From: Bacteroidota bacterium
GTDB taxonomy: Bacteria; Bacteroidota; Bacteroidia; Chitinophagales; Saprospiraceae
Direction of reading: 5' to 3'
Length of the DNA stretch: 44,657 nucleotides
Assembly (NCBI GenBank): GCA_029567325.1
Contig: JAKQLF010000065.1
Location: 1 to 44,657 of the forward strand
Shown: one piece after another, positions 1-8,679 of the stretch
Layout: each line of letters starts with the position of its first letter
Numbering within the stretch: the first letter of the stretch is position 1
Translations under genes and position numbers: made by a program
The notes under the pieces: model-generated
The model's input: the letters and a program-made list of their open reading frames with translations, nothing else
What the model was told of the DNA's origin: nothing
The model's database searches: none

Positions 1-2472
1 GATTCCGAGCCTGCCTGTTGCGGAATCTGGGCTGTACAATTTATCGATGCAAAATTCGGCGCGGTGCGTATTGCCTGTGATGTCTGTCAATATATTTCTA
101 AAAACCCTGTCAACCATCCAAAAAGGAGGATTGGGATTATTTTCCAATGCTTTGAATGCAATTTCAAGATTATAAATAGCGTCTGGTTTACCTTCATCCA
201 ATCTCGGCGCTTGACTAGTCATGCCTATAAAAGGCGAACTAAATAAGTAAGATAGAGAAGGGTGATTGACCCAAAAAGCAAGCATACTTCTCAACAGATC
301 AGGTCTTCGTAAGATGGGAGATTCAGCTGGTGTCAAGCCGCCTAGCGTGATGTGATTACCTCCTCCTGTTCCCGTGTGTTTTCCATCGAGCATGAATTTT
401 TGGGCCCCAAGTTTCACATTTTTGGCTTCTTCAAAAAGTATGTCATAATTTTTGACAATGTCGCCCCAATTGGTAGAAGGATGGATGTTTATTTCAATAA
501 CACCAGGATCGGGTGCAACGACCAATTTTTCAATGCGTTTATCAAAAGGTGGTTGATAACCTTCAATCATTATGGGCATATTGAGTGCCTTTGCGACGTG
601 TTGCAAAGTTGCAATAACTTCCAAAAACGGATCTATAGAATCAAAAGGAGGTAAAAACACCGCTATTTTTCCGTCTTTAATGTGAAGACACAAAGCGGTT
701 TTTATGGTTTTTGTAGAAAGACTACTTGGCGGGTTTGATTTCCGTTTAGTAATTCTTTCTTCCAAAACTTTAGGATCCCAAAGTGGTGCAGCTTTTTCCA
801 TTGGATCAGGAGGCAACACAATTTCATCTAGTTTTTCGTCTGCAGCTGTGGTTGGTAATCTATCCAAAGGTAGTCTGTACCCCACATCAGAATTTCCAGG
901 AATCAAATATAATTTGCCCCTTCGCAACTCCCACTTACAACTTTGCCATTTGTCATTTTTGTAATCCCACTTGAGTGGAATGACGATGCCCGAAGGATTT
1001 CCAAGGTCATTATCTAACATTTGTGCCAAGGTACGTCTTGCCATGGAATCCTTAAGGTCAATGCCGCTGATATCGATGTTGAGTGGCAGATTATTTTCTT
1101 CCCAAGCATAATAAAACGAATCTTCGTATGCTTCATGAATGCATTTTTCAGATAAACCCATGCTTGCAGTGAGTGCATGAGCGAAGGTACTCATGTTTTG
1201 AAAAGTTAAATTTCCTTGCTCATTTGGGTCGGCTAGTAAATGTGCTTCATTCCACAAAGGTTGCAAGTCTTTTCGCCAATAGATGGCATACTGCCACCTC
1301 GGAATGGGCTCTCCTGGATACCATTTTCCTTGACCAAGATGTAATAAAGCTTTATTTGCAAATCGCTCTTTCAGATTCAAGCTCAATTTATAGGCTAGCT
1401 TTCGCTTATCTTCTCCATCAGCGCCTTCATTCCATTGATCAGATTCCATATCTGTCGCCGACACAAAAGTTGGTTCTCCACCCATGGTCAATCTTACATC
1501 TCCCGCTTCTAGTATTTTATCTACCTCAAATCCAAGATTCCTTATTTCTGCTATTTCACGGTCATCATATGGCAATGTAATTCGCGGAAGTTCTTTGATG
1601 CGTTTCACTTCATTCAAATATTCCATGGTGGCTGTGGCCCTTTCTGTAAATCCTGTTACTGGAGCCGCACTTGCTGGGTCAGGTGTACAAGCAAGTGGTA
1701 TGTGGCCTTCTCCGGCCAATAAACCAGATGTAGCATCAAGACCTATCCAACCAGCACCAGGTATGAAGACTTCTGCCCAAGCGTGCAAATCTGTAAAGTC
1801 CACTTCAGGACCATTGGGACCATCCACAACGGTTTCATCTGGTTTTAACTGTACCAAGTATCCAGATACAAATCGAGCAGCCAAGCCAAAACTTCTAAAC
1901 AACTGCACCAATACCCAAGCAGAGTCTCTACATGAGCCAAGCGCTTTATTTAAAGTTTCTTCACAAGTTTGAATACCCGCCTCGAGACGAATAACGTAGT
2001 TGATTCTCTTAAAAACAAACTGATTGACATTGACCAAAAAATTGATCGATAAGTCATCCATAAATCCAGATACATCAGCTTTGAGTTGGGCAAGTGTGGG
2101 CCCACTTTCCATTACCTCTAGATAAGGAGCCAATTCTTTTTGCAACTGCTCATCATAGGTAAAAGGAAATTTTTCAGCATATTCTTCCAAAAAAAAGTCA
2201 AATGGATTGAAAGTAACTAAGTCTGCTACGATGTCTACATCCACTACTAATTCTTTGACCAAGTCCTGAAAAACGACCCTCGCATTGTAATTTCCGAATG
2301 GATCTTGTTGCCAATTTATAAAATGATTTTTGGGTTGTATATTGAGACTATAACTCACGATTGGGGTACGAGTATGAGGCGCTGGTTTGAGTCTGAAAAC
2401 TTGTGGAAACACTTTAATTGGCCTGTCATAGGTATATTTGGTATGATGCCTTAAAGAAACACGTATCGACAT
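1..2472 (-). CDS. Transglutaminase-like protein with DUF2126 (partial, C-terminus outside window)
   Basis: The minus frame is open from ATG 2472 down to base 1, giving 824 visible residues, so the gene is cut by the window edge. The N-terminus (MSIRVSLRHHTKYTYDRPIK) matches bacterial transglutaminase N-terminal domains. A transglutaminase core follows with a visible Cys-His-Asp triad: C181 in GSCRDSAW, H230 in DLHAWAEVF, and D246 in GWIGLDATSG. The rest is the long DUF2126 region, including LTMGGEPTFVS, GKHTGTGGGNH and STNWGDIV. Complete members are usually about 1100 residues. Related proteins are genomic partners of Anbu, alpha-E and ATP-grasp proteins, which lie divergently to the right. 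It probably acts in the cytoplasm, because I see no signal peptide. Whether it is a transglutaminase, an amidohydrolase or a peptidase is not known from the sequence. Confidence 0.93.
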   Translation of the reverse strand, partial: MSIRVSLRHHTKYTYDRPIKVFPQVFRLKPAPHTRTPIVSYSLNIQPKNHFINWQQDPFGNYNARVVFQDLVKELVVDVDIVADLVTFNPFDFFLEEYAEKFPFTYDEQLQKELAPYLEVMESGPTLAQLKADVSGFMDDLSINFLVNVNQFVFKRINYVIRLEAGIQTCEETLNKALGSCRDSAWVLVQLFRSFGLAARFVSGYLVQLKPDETVVDGPNGPEVDFTDLHAWAEVFIPGAGWIGLDATSGLLAGEGHIPLACTPDPASAAPVTGFTERATATMEYLNEVKRIKELPRITLPYDDREIAEIRNLGFEVDKILEAGDVRLTMGGEPTFVSATDMESDQWNEGADGEDKRKLAYKLSLNLKERFANKALLHLGQGKWYPGEPIPRWQYAIYWRKDLQPLWNEAHLLADPNEQGNLTFQNMSTFAHALTASMGLSEKCIHEAYEDSFYYAWEENNLPLNIDISGIDLKDSMARRTLAQMLDNDLGNPSGIVIPLKWDYKNDKWQSCKWELRRGKLYLIPGNSDVGYRLPLDRLPTTAADEKLDEIVLPPDPMEKAAPLWDPKVLEERITKRKSNPPSSLSTKTIKTALCLHIKDGKIAVFLPPFDSIDPFLEVIATLQHVAKALNMPIMIEGYQPPFDKRIEKLVVAPDPGVIEINIHPSTNWGDIVKNYDILFEEAKNVKLGAQKFMLDGKHTGTGGGNHITLGGLTPAESPILRRPDLLRSMLAFWVNHPSLSYLFSSPFIGMTSQAPRLDEGKPDAIYNLEIAFKALENNPNPPFWMVDRVFRNILTDITGNTHRAEFCIDKLYSPDSATGRLGI

Positions 2473-2521
2473 AAAATTCTTTTTTATCTAAAAATAACTA
2501 TAAAAATTCCAAATCATCCTA

Positions 2522-2550
2522 AAATGACAAAATAGCATATGTTGTCATTT
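2522..2550. promoter_or_regulatory. Inverted repeat in the divergent Anbu-locus intergenic region
   Basis: AAATGACAA at 2522-2530 is repeated exactly inverted as TTGTCATTT at 2542-2550, with an 11-nt spacer. It lies in the 223-bp gap between the divergent transglutaminase (start 2472) and ATP-grasp (start 2696) genes, about 50 bp upstream of the transglutaminase start. The arms are perfect and no T-run follows, so an operator is more likely than a terminator. Which protein binds it is unknown. Apart from this repeat I see nothing firm in 2473-2695. Confidence 0.45.
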
Positions 2551-2695
2551 GAAAGCAAATTTTATTTTCATAAATCTACTAAAATATCTTTTCATAATCT
2601 TATAAAGTTTGATTAAGTATCAATATCTTGAGGTTTATTCTTGAAAAGCTGAGAATAATTAACATCGTAAACATCGCAATTTAAAGTATTAAAGT

Positions 2696-4228
2696 ATGGA
2701 AAGTTTGCTTAGTAAATACAAATTAAAACCAAATTGCTACGACGAAGTCTTCATTGAGGAAGAACAATACAGAAGTGAGTATTCAATGATGGATCAATTG
2801 ATATCCAAAATGGACTTCAAAACTTATAAAAGTTTAAATGAAGAAGCCAAATTGAGCTTTTTAAACCAAGGAATTACTTACGCTTTATATACGGCCACAG
2901 AGTCCACAGAAACTATCTTTCCATTTGATTTGGTTCCTAGAGTAATTTCAAGTAGTGACTGGGAAGTTTTAGAGAAAGGCATGCTTCAAAGGAATAAGGC
3001 GCTCAATATTTTCATTCACGATGTATACAATGATGGTAAGATTCTTAAGGATAAAATCATTCCAGTAGAATTGGTAAAATCAAGCAAACATTACGTCAAA
3101 GAGATGGAAGGTTTCTCGCCAGTTGGTGACATTTATTGCCAAATTTGCGGAACAGATTTGATCAGGCATTCAGATGGAAATTTTTATATATTGGAAGACA
3201 ATTTGAGGAGTCCATCGGGAGTAAGTTATGTGCTTTCAAACCGTGTTACTTTATCAAGAACATTACCACATCTCTTCCAAGGAAAACTGATTCATCCAGT
3301 GAGTCAATACCCAAATGAATTATTACGCACACTGCGCTCTGTTTCTCCTCAGCAAAAGCTGGATATAACTTGTGTATTACTCACACCCGGACAATACAAT
3401 TCCGCCTATTATGAACATTCATTTCTGGCAAAGCAGATGGGCATTGAGCTTGTGGAAGGCGGGGATCTTTTTGTAGAAAATGACTTTGTGTATATGAATA
3501 GCATTGGACCCAAAAAGAAGGTAGATGTTATTTATAGAAGAATAGACGATGCGTTTTTAGACCCACATGTTTTTAGAAAAGATTCTATGCTTGGGGTACC
3601 CGGAGTGATGAAGGCATACTTGAAAGGAAATGTCTCTATAGTAAATGCGCCGGGCACAGGTATTTCTGATGACAAAGCAGTTTGTGCATATGTTCCAGAT
3701 ATGATCAAATATTATTTGGGCGAAGAACCAATCATTTCCAATGTTCCAACCTATATTTGTGAGCGCCCTCAGGATCTGCAATACACTCTTGACCACATCG
3801 AAAAGCTAGTTGTAAAGCCCGTAGATATGTCTGGAGGTTATGGTGTAACCATTATGGATACGCTTTCAAAAGCAGAAGTGGAGGAGGTAAAGGAAAAGAT
3901 TAAAGCAAATCCAAGGGAATTTATAGCTCAACCAAAAATGATGCTCAGCACACACGCCACATATATAGAAGATGAGAACTCTTTCGAGCCTAGACACATT
4001 GACCTCAGAACATTCACACTTATGGGAAAAGATTTCTCTTATGTATTGCCCGGAGGTTTGAGCAGGGTCGCTTTGAAAAAAGACAGCCTTATTGTAAATT
4101 CTTCTCAAGGAGGTGGATCAAAAGATACGTGGGTCATCATGGATCCTGTGCATGCTGACACTCACTCTCATAGCCAGTCCCAAAGCCAAGGCCATGGCCA
4201 AAATCAATCTCAATCTCAAGGAAAGTAA
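2696..4228 (+). CDS. Circularly permuted ATP-grasp protein (type 2)
   Basis: This 510-residue protein resembles the circularly permuted ATP-grasp family found beside alpha-E and transglutaminase genes. Recognisable parts are the N-terminal lead-in (FPFDLVPRVISSSDWEVLEK), GTDLIRHSDGNFYILEDNLR, the nucleotide-binding stretch KLVVKPVDMSGGYGVTI near residue 365, and DLRTFTLMGKDFSYVLPGG near 445. ATP-grasp enzymes couple ATP hydrolysis to carboxylate-amine ligation, and this subgroup has been predicted to make peptide or amide bonds; its real substrate is unknown. The family-typical end GGGSKDTWV is followed here by a 30-residue His/Ser/Gln-rich tail (SHSQSQSQGHGQNQSQSQGK). The alpha-E gene follows after 11 bp, indicating an operon. 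Confidence 0.92.
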   Translation: MESLLSKYKLKPNCYDEVFIEEEQYRSEYSMMDQLISKMDFKTYKSLNEEAKLSFLNQGITYALYTATESTETIFPFDLVPRVISSSDWEVLEKGMLQRNKALNIFIHDVYNDGKILKDKIIPVELVKSSKHYVKEMEGFSPVGDIYCQICGTDLIRHSDGNFYILEDNLRSPSGVSYVLSNRVTLSRTLPHLFQGKLIHPVSQYPNELLRTLRSVSPQQKLDITCVLLTPGQYNSAYYEHSFLAKQMGIELVEGGDLFVENDFVYMNSIGPKKKVDVIYRRIDDAFLDPHVFRKDSMLGVPGVMKAYLKGNVSIVNAPGTGISDDKAVCAYVPDMIKYYLGEEPIISNVPTYICERPQDLQYTLDHIEKLVVKPVDMSGGYGVTIMDTLSKAEVEEVKEKIKANPREFIAQPKMMLSTHATYIEDENSFEPRHIDLRTFTLMGKDFSYVLPGGLSRVALKKDSLIVNSSQGGGSKDTWVIMDPVHADTHSHSQSQSQGHGQNQSQSQGK

Positions 4229-4239
4229 ATCGATAAAAA

Positions 4240-5175
4240 ATGCTTGTAAGAATTGCAGAAAGTCTTTATTGGACTGGAAGATATTTTAGAAGGGCAATGT
4301 ATTTGTCTAAATTTTTAAGAGTTCAATATTTCTCAACATTGGATGCTTCAATGGCTGCCAATCTAGAATTTACGCTCAGATCCATACTCAATATGAATGG
4401 AGTTGCGTATGATCCCGACAAACCACTTTCTGAAACTGAGGTTTTGATGAAGGTGGGATTTGATCTAGATAATCCAGCAAGTATTTATTCAACATTGATT
4501 GCAGTAAGAGAAAATACGCGTGCATTGAGGCATGTTCTGTCCTCAGAAGTTTGGGAATCGACCAATATGATGTACCATTTTGCAAAAAATTATAATCAGG
4601 ACTATTATAAAAAACGTGGTTTGCATGAATTTACAAGTAAGGTAGAGGAACACGTAAAAATCATCAGGTCCAATATCCATGGTACCATGCTCCGCACTGA
4701 TGACTATTATTTTCTGATGCTCGGCTCTTGGCTGGAGGAAATTACTCAAATCTTGAGAATTCTGCAGTCCAAAATGTATGACATGGAAATATTGAGTGAA
4801 GACGGAGAAATCATCCCATTGATGCAATATCAATGGACCATCACTCTCAAGTCCTTGGAGTCATTTGACATGCACAACAAATTCTACCAAAACAACACTT
4901 CAACTCAATCTGTTGTAGAATTTTTGATCAACAATCCTAAATTTCCTAGGTCGCTATATTACAATATTTCTCACATAATACGAGATGTATCAAAAATATC
5001 CATTAGGCCTGAGGGATTTACAAAATTTATTTTCGATTTGGAAAAATTGGAAAGTGATGTGAAATTCTATTCTTTTGAAGATAATGCACAACTTCATGAC
5101 TTTTTGGAAGATTTAGCAAAAAGAGTGGCAAGTATTCATGATATTTGCAACGAATTGTATTTTCACAAAAGATAG
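4240..5175 (+). CDS. Alpha-E domain protein (DUF403)
   Basis: A 311-residue all-helical protein. The opening MLVRIAESLYWTGRYFRRAM is the family signature (usually NLYWLGRYxERAE). The whole protein is rich in helix-forming residues, with no signal peptide and no membrane segment. The family has no assigned reaction, but it occurs almost always with circularly permuted ATP-grasp and transglutaminase proteins, sometimes fused to them, so it is expected to be a partner or substrate adaptor. It starts 11 bp after the ATP-grasp stop and is followed 27 bp later by the Anbu gene. Confidence 0.93.
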   Translation: MLVRIAESLYWTGRYFRRAMYLSKFLRVQYFSTLDASMAANLEFTLRSILNMNGVAYDPDKPLSETEVLMKVGFDLDNPASIYSTLIAVRENTRALRHVLSSEVWESTNMMYHFAKNYNQDYYKKRGLHEFTSKVEEHVKIIRSNIHGTMLRTDDYYFLMLGSWLEEITQILRILQSKMYDMEILSEDGEIIPLMQYQWTITLKSLESFDMHNKFYQNNTSTQSVVEFLINNPKFPRSLYYNISHIIRDVSKISIRPEGFTKFIFDLEKLESDVKFYSFEDNAQLHDFLEDLAKRVASIHDICNELYFHKR

Positions 5176-5202
5176 AATCATCCAACTTAAAGACTCATTC
5201 TC

Positions 5203-5952
5203 ATGACATATTGCCTCGGCATCAAGGTAAAGGAAGGCTTAGTCGCTATCGCCGATACACGCATCACTTCCGGAACTGAAACAACTACTGCAAAGAAGAT
5301 TTCTATTCATAAAAATGGTAAAAATAACTTGTTTTTGATGACGTCTGGTTTGCGTTCTATCAGGGATAAAGCGGTTACCTATTTTGAAGAACTACTTGAA
5401 GTCGACGACATTCCCTACAACAAAATGTATAAAGTTGTCAATGCCTTCGGGAGTCAATTGAGGAGGGTGTCGCATGAAGACAGGGAAGCTTTGAATGATT
5501 CTGGTTTGTTTTTTAATCTATTTACCATTGTAGGTGGAAAGCTAGAAAATGACAAAGAACACAAATTATTTTTATTATATCCCGAAGGAAATTGGATTGA
5601 AATTGGTGATGCTACTCCTTTTTGTATCATCGGGAATTCTGGATATGGAAAGCCTATTTTAGCACGAACAGTGACTTCAGATTCTTCTATCAAATTTGCT
5701 TTAAAAACAGGTTTTCTTTCTTTTGACTCCACTAGGGTATCTGCCAATGATGTAGGTTATCCTATTGATGTTGCAATTTTTAAAGTTGAAGATGGCACTT
5801 TGATTGAGAAGAGATTTCAAGAAGATGAGTTGAAAGAAATCAGCTATGCCTGGGGTGCGAAAATAAAGGAAGCTATTTTGGAAATTCCTGACTTTTGGAT
5901 AGACGAAATGATGACTGATCCTGATTCTACTTTTACCAACTTACAGCAATAA
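5203..5952 (+). CDS. Anbu-type proteasome-related peptidase subunit
   Basis: A 249-residue protein beginning MTYCLGIKVKEGLVAIADTR, typical of Anbu, the ancestral proteasome beta-like subunit. Removal of Met1 would expose Thr2 as N-terminal nucleophile. The matching Asp (IADTR, D18) and Lys (TAKKIS, K31/K32) of the Ntn-hydrolase site are present. Length agrees with the family. Anbu particles are cytoplasmic self-compartmentalised rings; their natural substrate is unsettled. Third gene of the ATP-grasp/alpha-E/Anbu operon, divergent from the transglutaminase, which is the conserved Anbu neighbourhood. Confidence 0.93.
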   Translation: MTYCLGIKVKEGLVAIADTRITSGTETTTAKKISIHKNGKNNLFLMTSGLRSIRDKAVTYFEELLEVDDIPYNKMYKVVNAFGSQLRRVSHEDREALNDSGLFFNLFTIVGGKLENDKEHKLFLLYPEGNWIEIGDATPFCIIGNSGYGKPILARTVTSDSSIKFALKTGFLSFDSTRVSANDVGYPIDVAIFKVEDGTLIEKRFQEDELKEISYAWGAKIKEAILEIPDFWIDEMMTDPDSTFTNLQQ

Positions 5953-6175
5953 CTTTGGTTTGGAAGTAAGTTGAAAAATTCTCTATCTGAGAGATGAAAG
6001 ATAAAAGTTAGATTTACTCCCGACAATTTTAAATAATAAAATGTTGTAAAAAGTAACTTTTTTCAATGAAAAGCAACAATGAAAAACTGGAAAGATACCT
6101 ATAAAAACTTAAAGGATAGCTTTCCTTTTCTTTCTTATTCCGAGCTATTATGATAAAAGTTAAAGATCAAAAACA

Positions 6176-6493
6176 TTAAGAAGTGGTAATGATTAGTTCA
6201 TTTCCAGAAATCGCAATGGATTTTATAAACTGTTGTGGATTTCTGAACTGATACACCCTTCTCAAGCTCAACACTTCATTGTTTTTTATTTGTGTTCCCT
6301 GGACAATCAGCAGTTGACCTTCTTCAATGATCTCCAGATGACTCATATCCATTCCTTCGGCACATACCACATTGTTACCACAAAATAGATACGGAATATC
6401 TTGTTGTGTAGACGCTTTCTTTACCTGTGGTAAAAAAACAGATACCAAACCAGAAAAGGTAGATGAAAATATGTTTTGAAGATTCAAGTTCAT
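6176..6493 (-). CDS. Small hypothetical protein
   Basis: An open frame of 105 residues from ATG 6493 (a TTG seven codons upstream at 6514 is possible). The sequence is mixed in composition, not low-complexity, and alternates hydrophobic and polar residues towards the end (LEIIEEGQLLIVQG, FIKSIAISGNELIITTS), as in a small beta-rich domain. I do not recognise a family and see no signal peptide. It stands alone, convergent with the Anbu operon. The 223 bp between it and Anbu hold no gene I can support. Confidence 0.5.
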   Translation of the reverse strand: MNLNLQNIFSSTFSGLVSVFLPQVKKASTQQDIPYLFCGNNVVCAEGMDMSHLEIIEEGQLLIVQGTQIKNNEVLSLRRVYQFRNPQQFIKSIAISGNELIITTS

Positions 6494-6710
6494 AAAGGTA
6501 TAACGCGTGAGCAAATGGATTATGTTCAGGGTTCAAAGATAATATTTTATATTACAATAAATCATAATGTTTAATACATTTATTTTTAGATGTTTAATTA
6601 AATGATTTTGAATAATTTATTAAATGGTCCACTTTTGAGATACATAATTTTAGGACCAGAAATTATACTTAACCTGGAAATTTTATTCTGAAGCTTATTA
6701 GGTTTTACCT

Positions 6711-6815
6711 TTGAAAAAAGATGATTTGAATATCATTTCAAACAAATTGGATTTTGCAAACGATTTAATCTTATATAAAGACAACGATCACTTGGTAGAA
6801 GTGTCAAAAGCATAA
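6711..6815 (+). CDS. Possible 34-residue small protein before a terminator
   Basis: A short frame from TTG 6711 to TAA 6813 reads (M)KKDDLNIISNKLDFANDLI followed by LYKDNDHLVEVSKA. The composition is protein-like and it sits 48 bp upstream of a strong terminator, which implies that something here is transcribed on the plus strand. No ATG is available in this frame; the closest upstream stop is a TAG 12 bp before the TTG. It may equally be the tail of a decayed gene or part of a noncoding transcript. The remaining gap 6494-6939 shows nothing else firm. Confidence 0.22.
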   Translation: MKKDDLNIISNKLDFANDLILYKDNDHLVEVSKA

Positions 6816-6863
6816 AATCACCAGGTGACTTTAGAATACATTGTGGTTAGTTAGGTTTATAAG

Positions 6864-6897
6864 GCCATCAGATTTGACTTATCTGATGGCTTTTTTT
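6864..6897 (+). terminator. Rho-independent terminator
   Basis: A perfect 10-bp stem (GCCATCAGAT / ATCTGATGGC) with a 7-nt loop is followed directly by seven T residues. It lies 43 bp before the serine hydrolase start and must terminate plus-strand transcription entering from the left. Confidence 0.85.
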
Positions 6898-6939
6898 ATG
6901 CTTAATTTGCATACTTTAGTGAATTCAAAATCAAATTAG

Positions 6940-8040
6940 ATGAATATTAAATTTTTATACTTTCTGGTGATCATTTCTACTTTTTTTGCCTGTTCCAGTC
7001 AAAAAGCTATATTTTACAATTACGCTGAAGGTGCGGATAAGGTGATCATCAAACGCGTGCTTGATCAGGATACTTTATATCAAGCTTCCTATGTGTTTAC
7101 TCCTTTGTTTGGAGACCAGAAAACTCAAGTTTACCTTCCAGATGAATCAAGATATTTTTATCCTGCAAGTACTGTGAAATTTCCCATTGCTTTGATGGCA
7201 ATCGAGAAAATGAATGAAGAAAAATTGGGATTGGATAATTTCTTTTTTGTGGAAGGCGACAGCATCATCACTAGTCTACGCAAGGAAATCACCAAAATAT
7301 TTGCAGTAAGTGACAACAATGCCTACAATCGCCTTTTTGAGTGGCTGGGTCAGGAAGATATAGATAGACGATTAAAAAGATGGGGTATGAATCAGACAAG
7401 AATTATTCACCGACTTTCTACCCCAAACTCAGGAGACAGTATTACTAGAAAAGTCATGTTCAGAACAGATGGACTCAACCAAAGAGTTTATGAAAGTAAA
7501 TTGAATGTTATTCCTAAGCCATTGTCAGGGATTAATAAAACTGCCTTAGGTAGGGGCTACATGATGGCCGATAGTTTAGTGGCCAGCCCAATGGATTTCT
7601 CAAACAAAAATTTCATGGCCCTGACTGACCTTCATCAACTGATGACCGATCTCATGTCCTCCACACCTTCCAAGTTGAAAATAACAGCCAGCGATATAGC
7701 ATTTTTGAAAGATGTAATGAGCGCACCACCTAAATCCAAAGGTTATGATGAGGCCATTTATCCAGATAATTATGTCAAGTTTCTGATCAAAGGAGACAGC
7801 GTTTACAAGGACAATAATTCCATCATTATTTACAACAAAGTGGGCCAAGCTTATGGTTTTTTGACGGATTGCTCCTATGTTTTGGATAAAAAAAGTGGAA
7901 AAGCATTCATCATGACCGCCACTATTTTAGTCAATTCAGACGGTATATTCAATGATGATCATTATGAATACGATGAGGTAGGATTTCCATTTTTGGGTGC
8001 ATTGGGTAGAGCAGCATTAGCGCGGGTGCGTGGTATGTAA
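6940..8040 (+). CDS. Class A beta-lactamase-like serine hydrolase (lipoprotein)
   Basis: A 366-residue protein with a lipoprotein signal (hydrophobic stretch ending FFAC, Cys18). It carries the SxxK catalytic motif S77-T-V-K80 (in YPASTVKFPI), an S124-D-N126 motif (FAVSDNNAYN), and a K-V-G triad near residue 302 (YNKVGQAYGF) in place of KTG. This is the layout of beta-lactamase class A / penicillin-binding serine hydrolases. The long insert between SDN and KVG and the outer-envelope location favour a hydrolase of unknown substrate over a resistance enzyme. It is monocistronic, preceded by a terminator and followed by repeats. Confidence 0.82.
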   Translation: MNIKFLYFLVIISTFFACSSQKAIFYNYAEGADKVIIKRVLDQDTLYQASYVFTPLFGDQKTQVYLPDESRYFYPASTVKFPIALMAIEKMNEEKLGLDNFFFVEGDSIITSLRKEITKIFAVSDNNAYNRLFEWLGQEDIDRRLKRWGMNQTRIIHRLSTPNSGDSITRKVMFRTDGLNQRVYESKLNVIPKPLSGINKTALGRGYMMADSLVASPMDFSNKNFMALTDLHQLMTDLMSSTPSKLKITASDIAFLKDVMSAPPKSKGYDEAIYPDNYVKFLIKGDSVYKDNNSIIIYNKVGQAYGFLTDCSYVLDKKSGKAFIMTATILVNSDGIFNDDHYEYDEVGFPFLGALGRAALARVRGM

Positions 8041-8116
8041 ATTGTGGATTCAACAAAATTGACAAAATTGTAGAGATCATCCCTACCGGATCCATTTCAT
8101 CACTGCGTTTTAAATA

Positions 8117-8227
8117 CCCCAGAGGGCCCAGAGGGGTTAAATATTAATAACCATGGATGAAGTCCATGGCTAGAAATGAAAAGAGCATATGATTTTGGCG
8201 GGATTTTTGGCGAAGCTTCCAAAAATC
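8117..8227. repeat. Cluster of short inverted repeats
   Basis: Three hairpin-forming elements lie in a row: CCCC...GGGG around GGGCCC at 8117-8136; CCATGGA at 8151-8157 with TCCATGG at 8163-8169 (5-nt loop); and GATTTTTGG at 8202-8210 with CCAAAAATC at 8219-8227 (8-nt loop). The third has an outer GGATTTT/AAAATCC layer. They probably belong to dispersed intergenic repeats. No gene is supported between 8041 and 8436. Confidence 0.5.
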
Positions 8228-8436
8228 ATGACAAAATCCCAACTACAAATTTAAGAAGTGATGAAATGCACCCACTCGACCCACTTCAAAGGAAATTCTT
8301 TCATTAAATTTTACCCATGTTGTGGAAATTATCAAAATAAAATAACTTTGCCCCGCTTCCAAATTTTTAAAGAAGATAAGCACTTCTTATTATTCGGGAT
8401 GTCCAAACTCTTTGTAAGGACTATCCCGAATAAATT

Positions 8437-8514
<78 letters not shown>

Positions 8515-8582
8515 ATTATAATAATACTTATTTTAGAACCTCATAAATTATACTTTCCCTGAAATCGGAGGGCGTGTGGGCG

Positions 8583-8602
8583 TCCCTACAAAATTGTAGG
8601 GA
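8583..8602. repeat. Palindromic TTGTAGGGA repeat
   Basis: TCCCTACAA at 8583-8591 is followed after AA by TTGTAGGGA at 8594-8602. The same core occurs in the 36-bp palindrome at 20907-20942, and a degenerate half (AAAATTGTAGAGATCATCCC) at about 8065-8084 matches the sequence around this copy. It is therefore a dispersed repeat of this genome, not a gene-specific signal. Confidence 0.55.
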
Positions 8603-8665
8603 TCATCCCGACATTTTTTTACCTCAAATTGAGCTAAATCATCATCCTCTTTCTAGAAAATGATT

Positions 8666-8673
8666 TACTTTTG
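8666..8673 (+). promoter_or_regulatory. Candidate -7 promoter box (TACTTTTG)
   Basis: TACTTTTG matches the Bacteroidota -7 consensus TAnnTTTG and ends 6 nt before the ATG at 8680, so the message would have almost no leader. No clear -33 TTG lies at the usual distance. Confidence 0.35.
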
Positions 8674-8679
8674 CGCTTG

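Noticed and set aside
352-1972. Several plus-strand frames of 60-160 residues
   Set aside because: They are antisense shadows of the DUF2126 transglutaminase, whose translation is clearly the real one.
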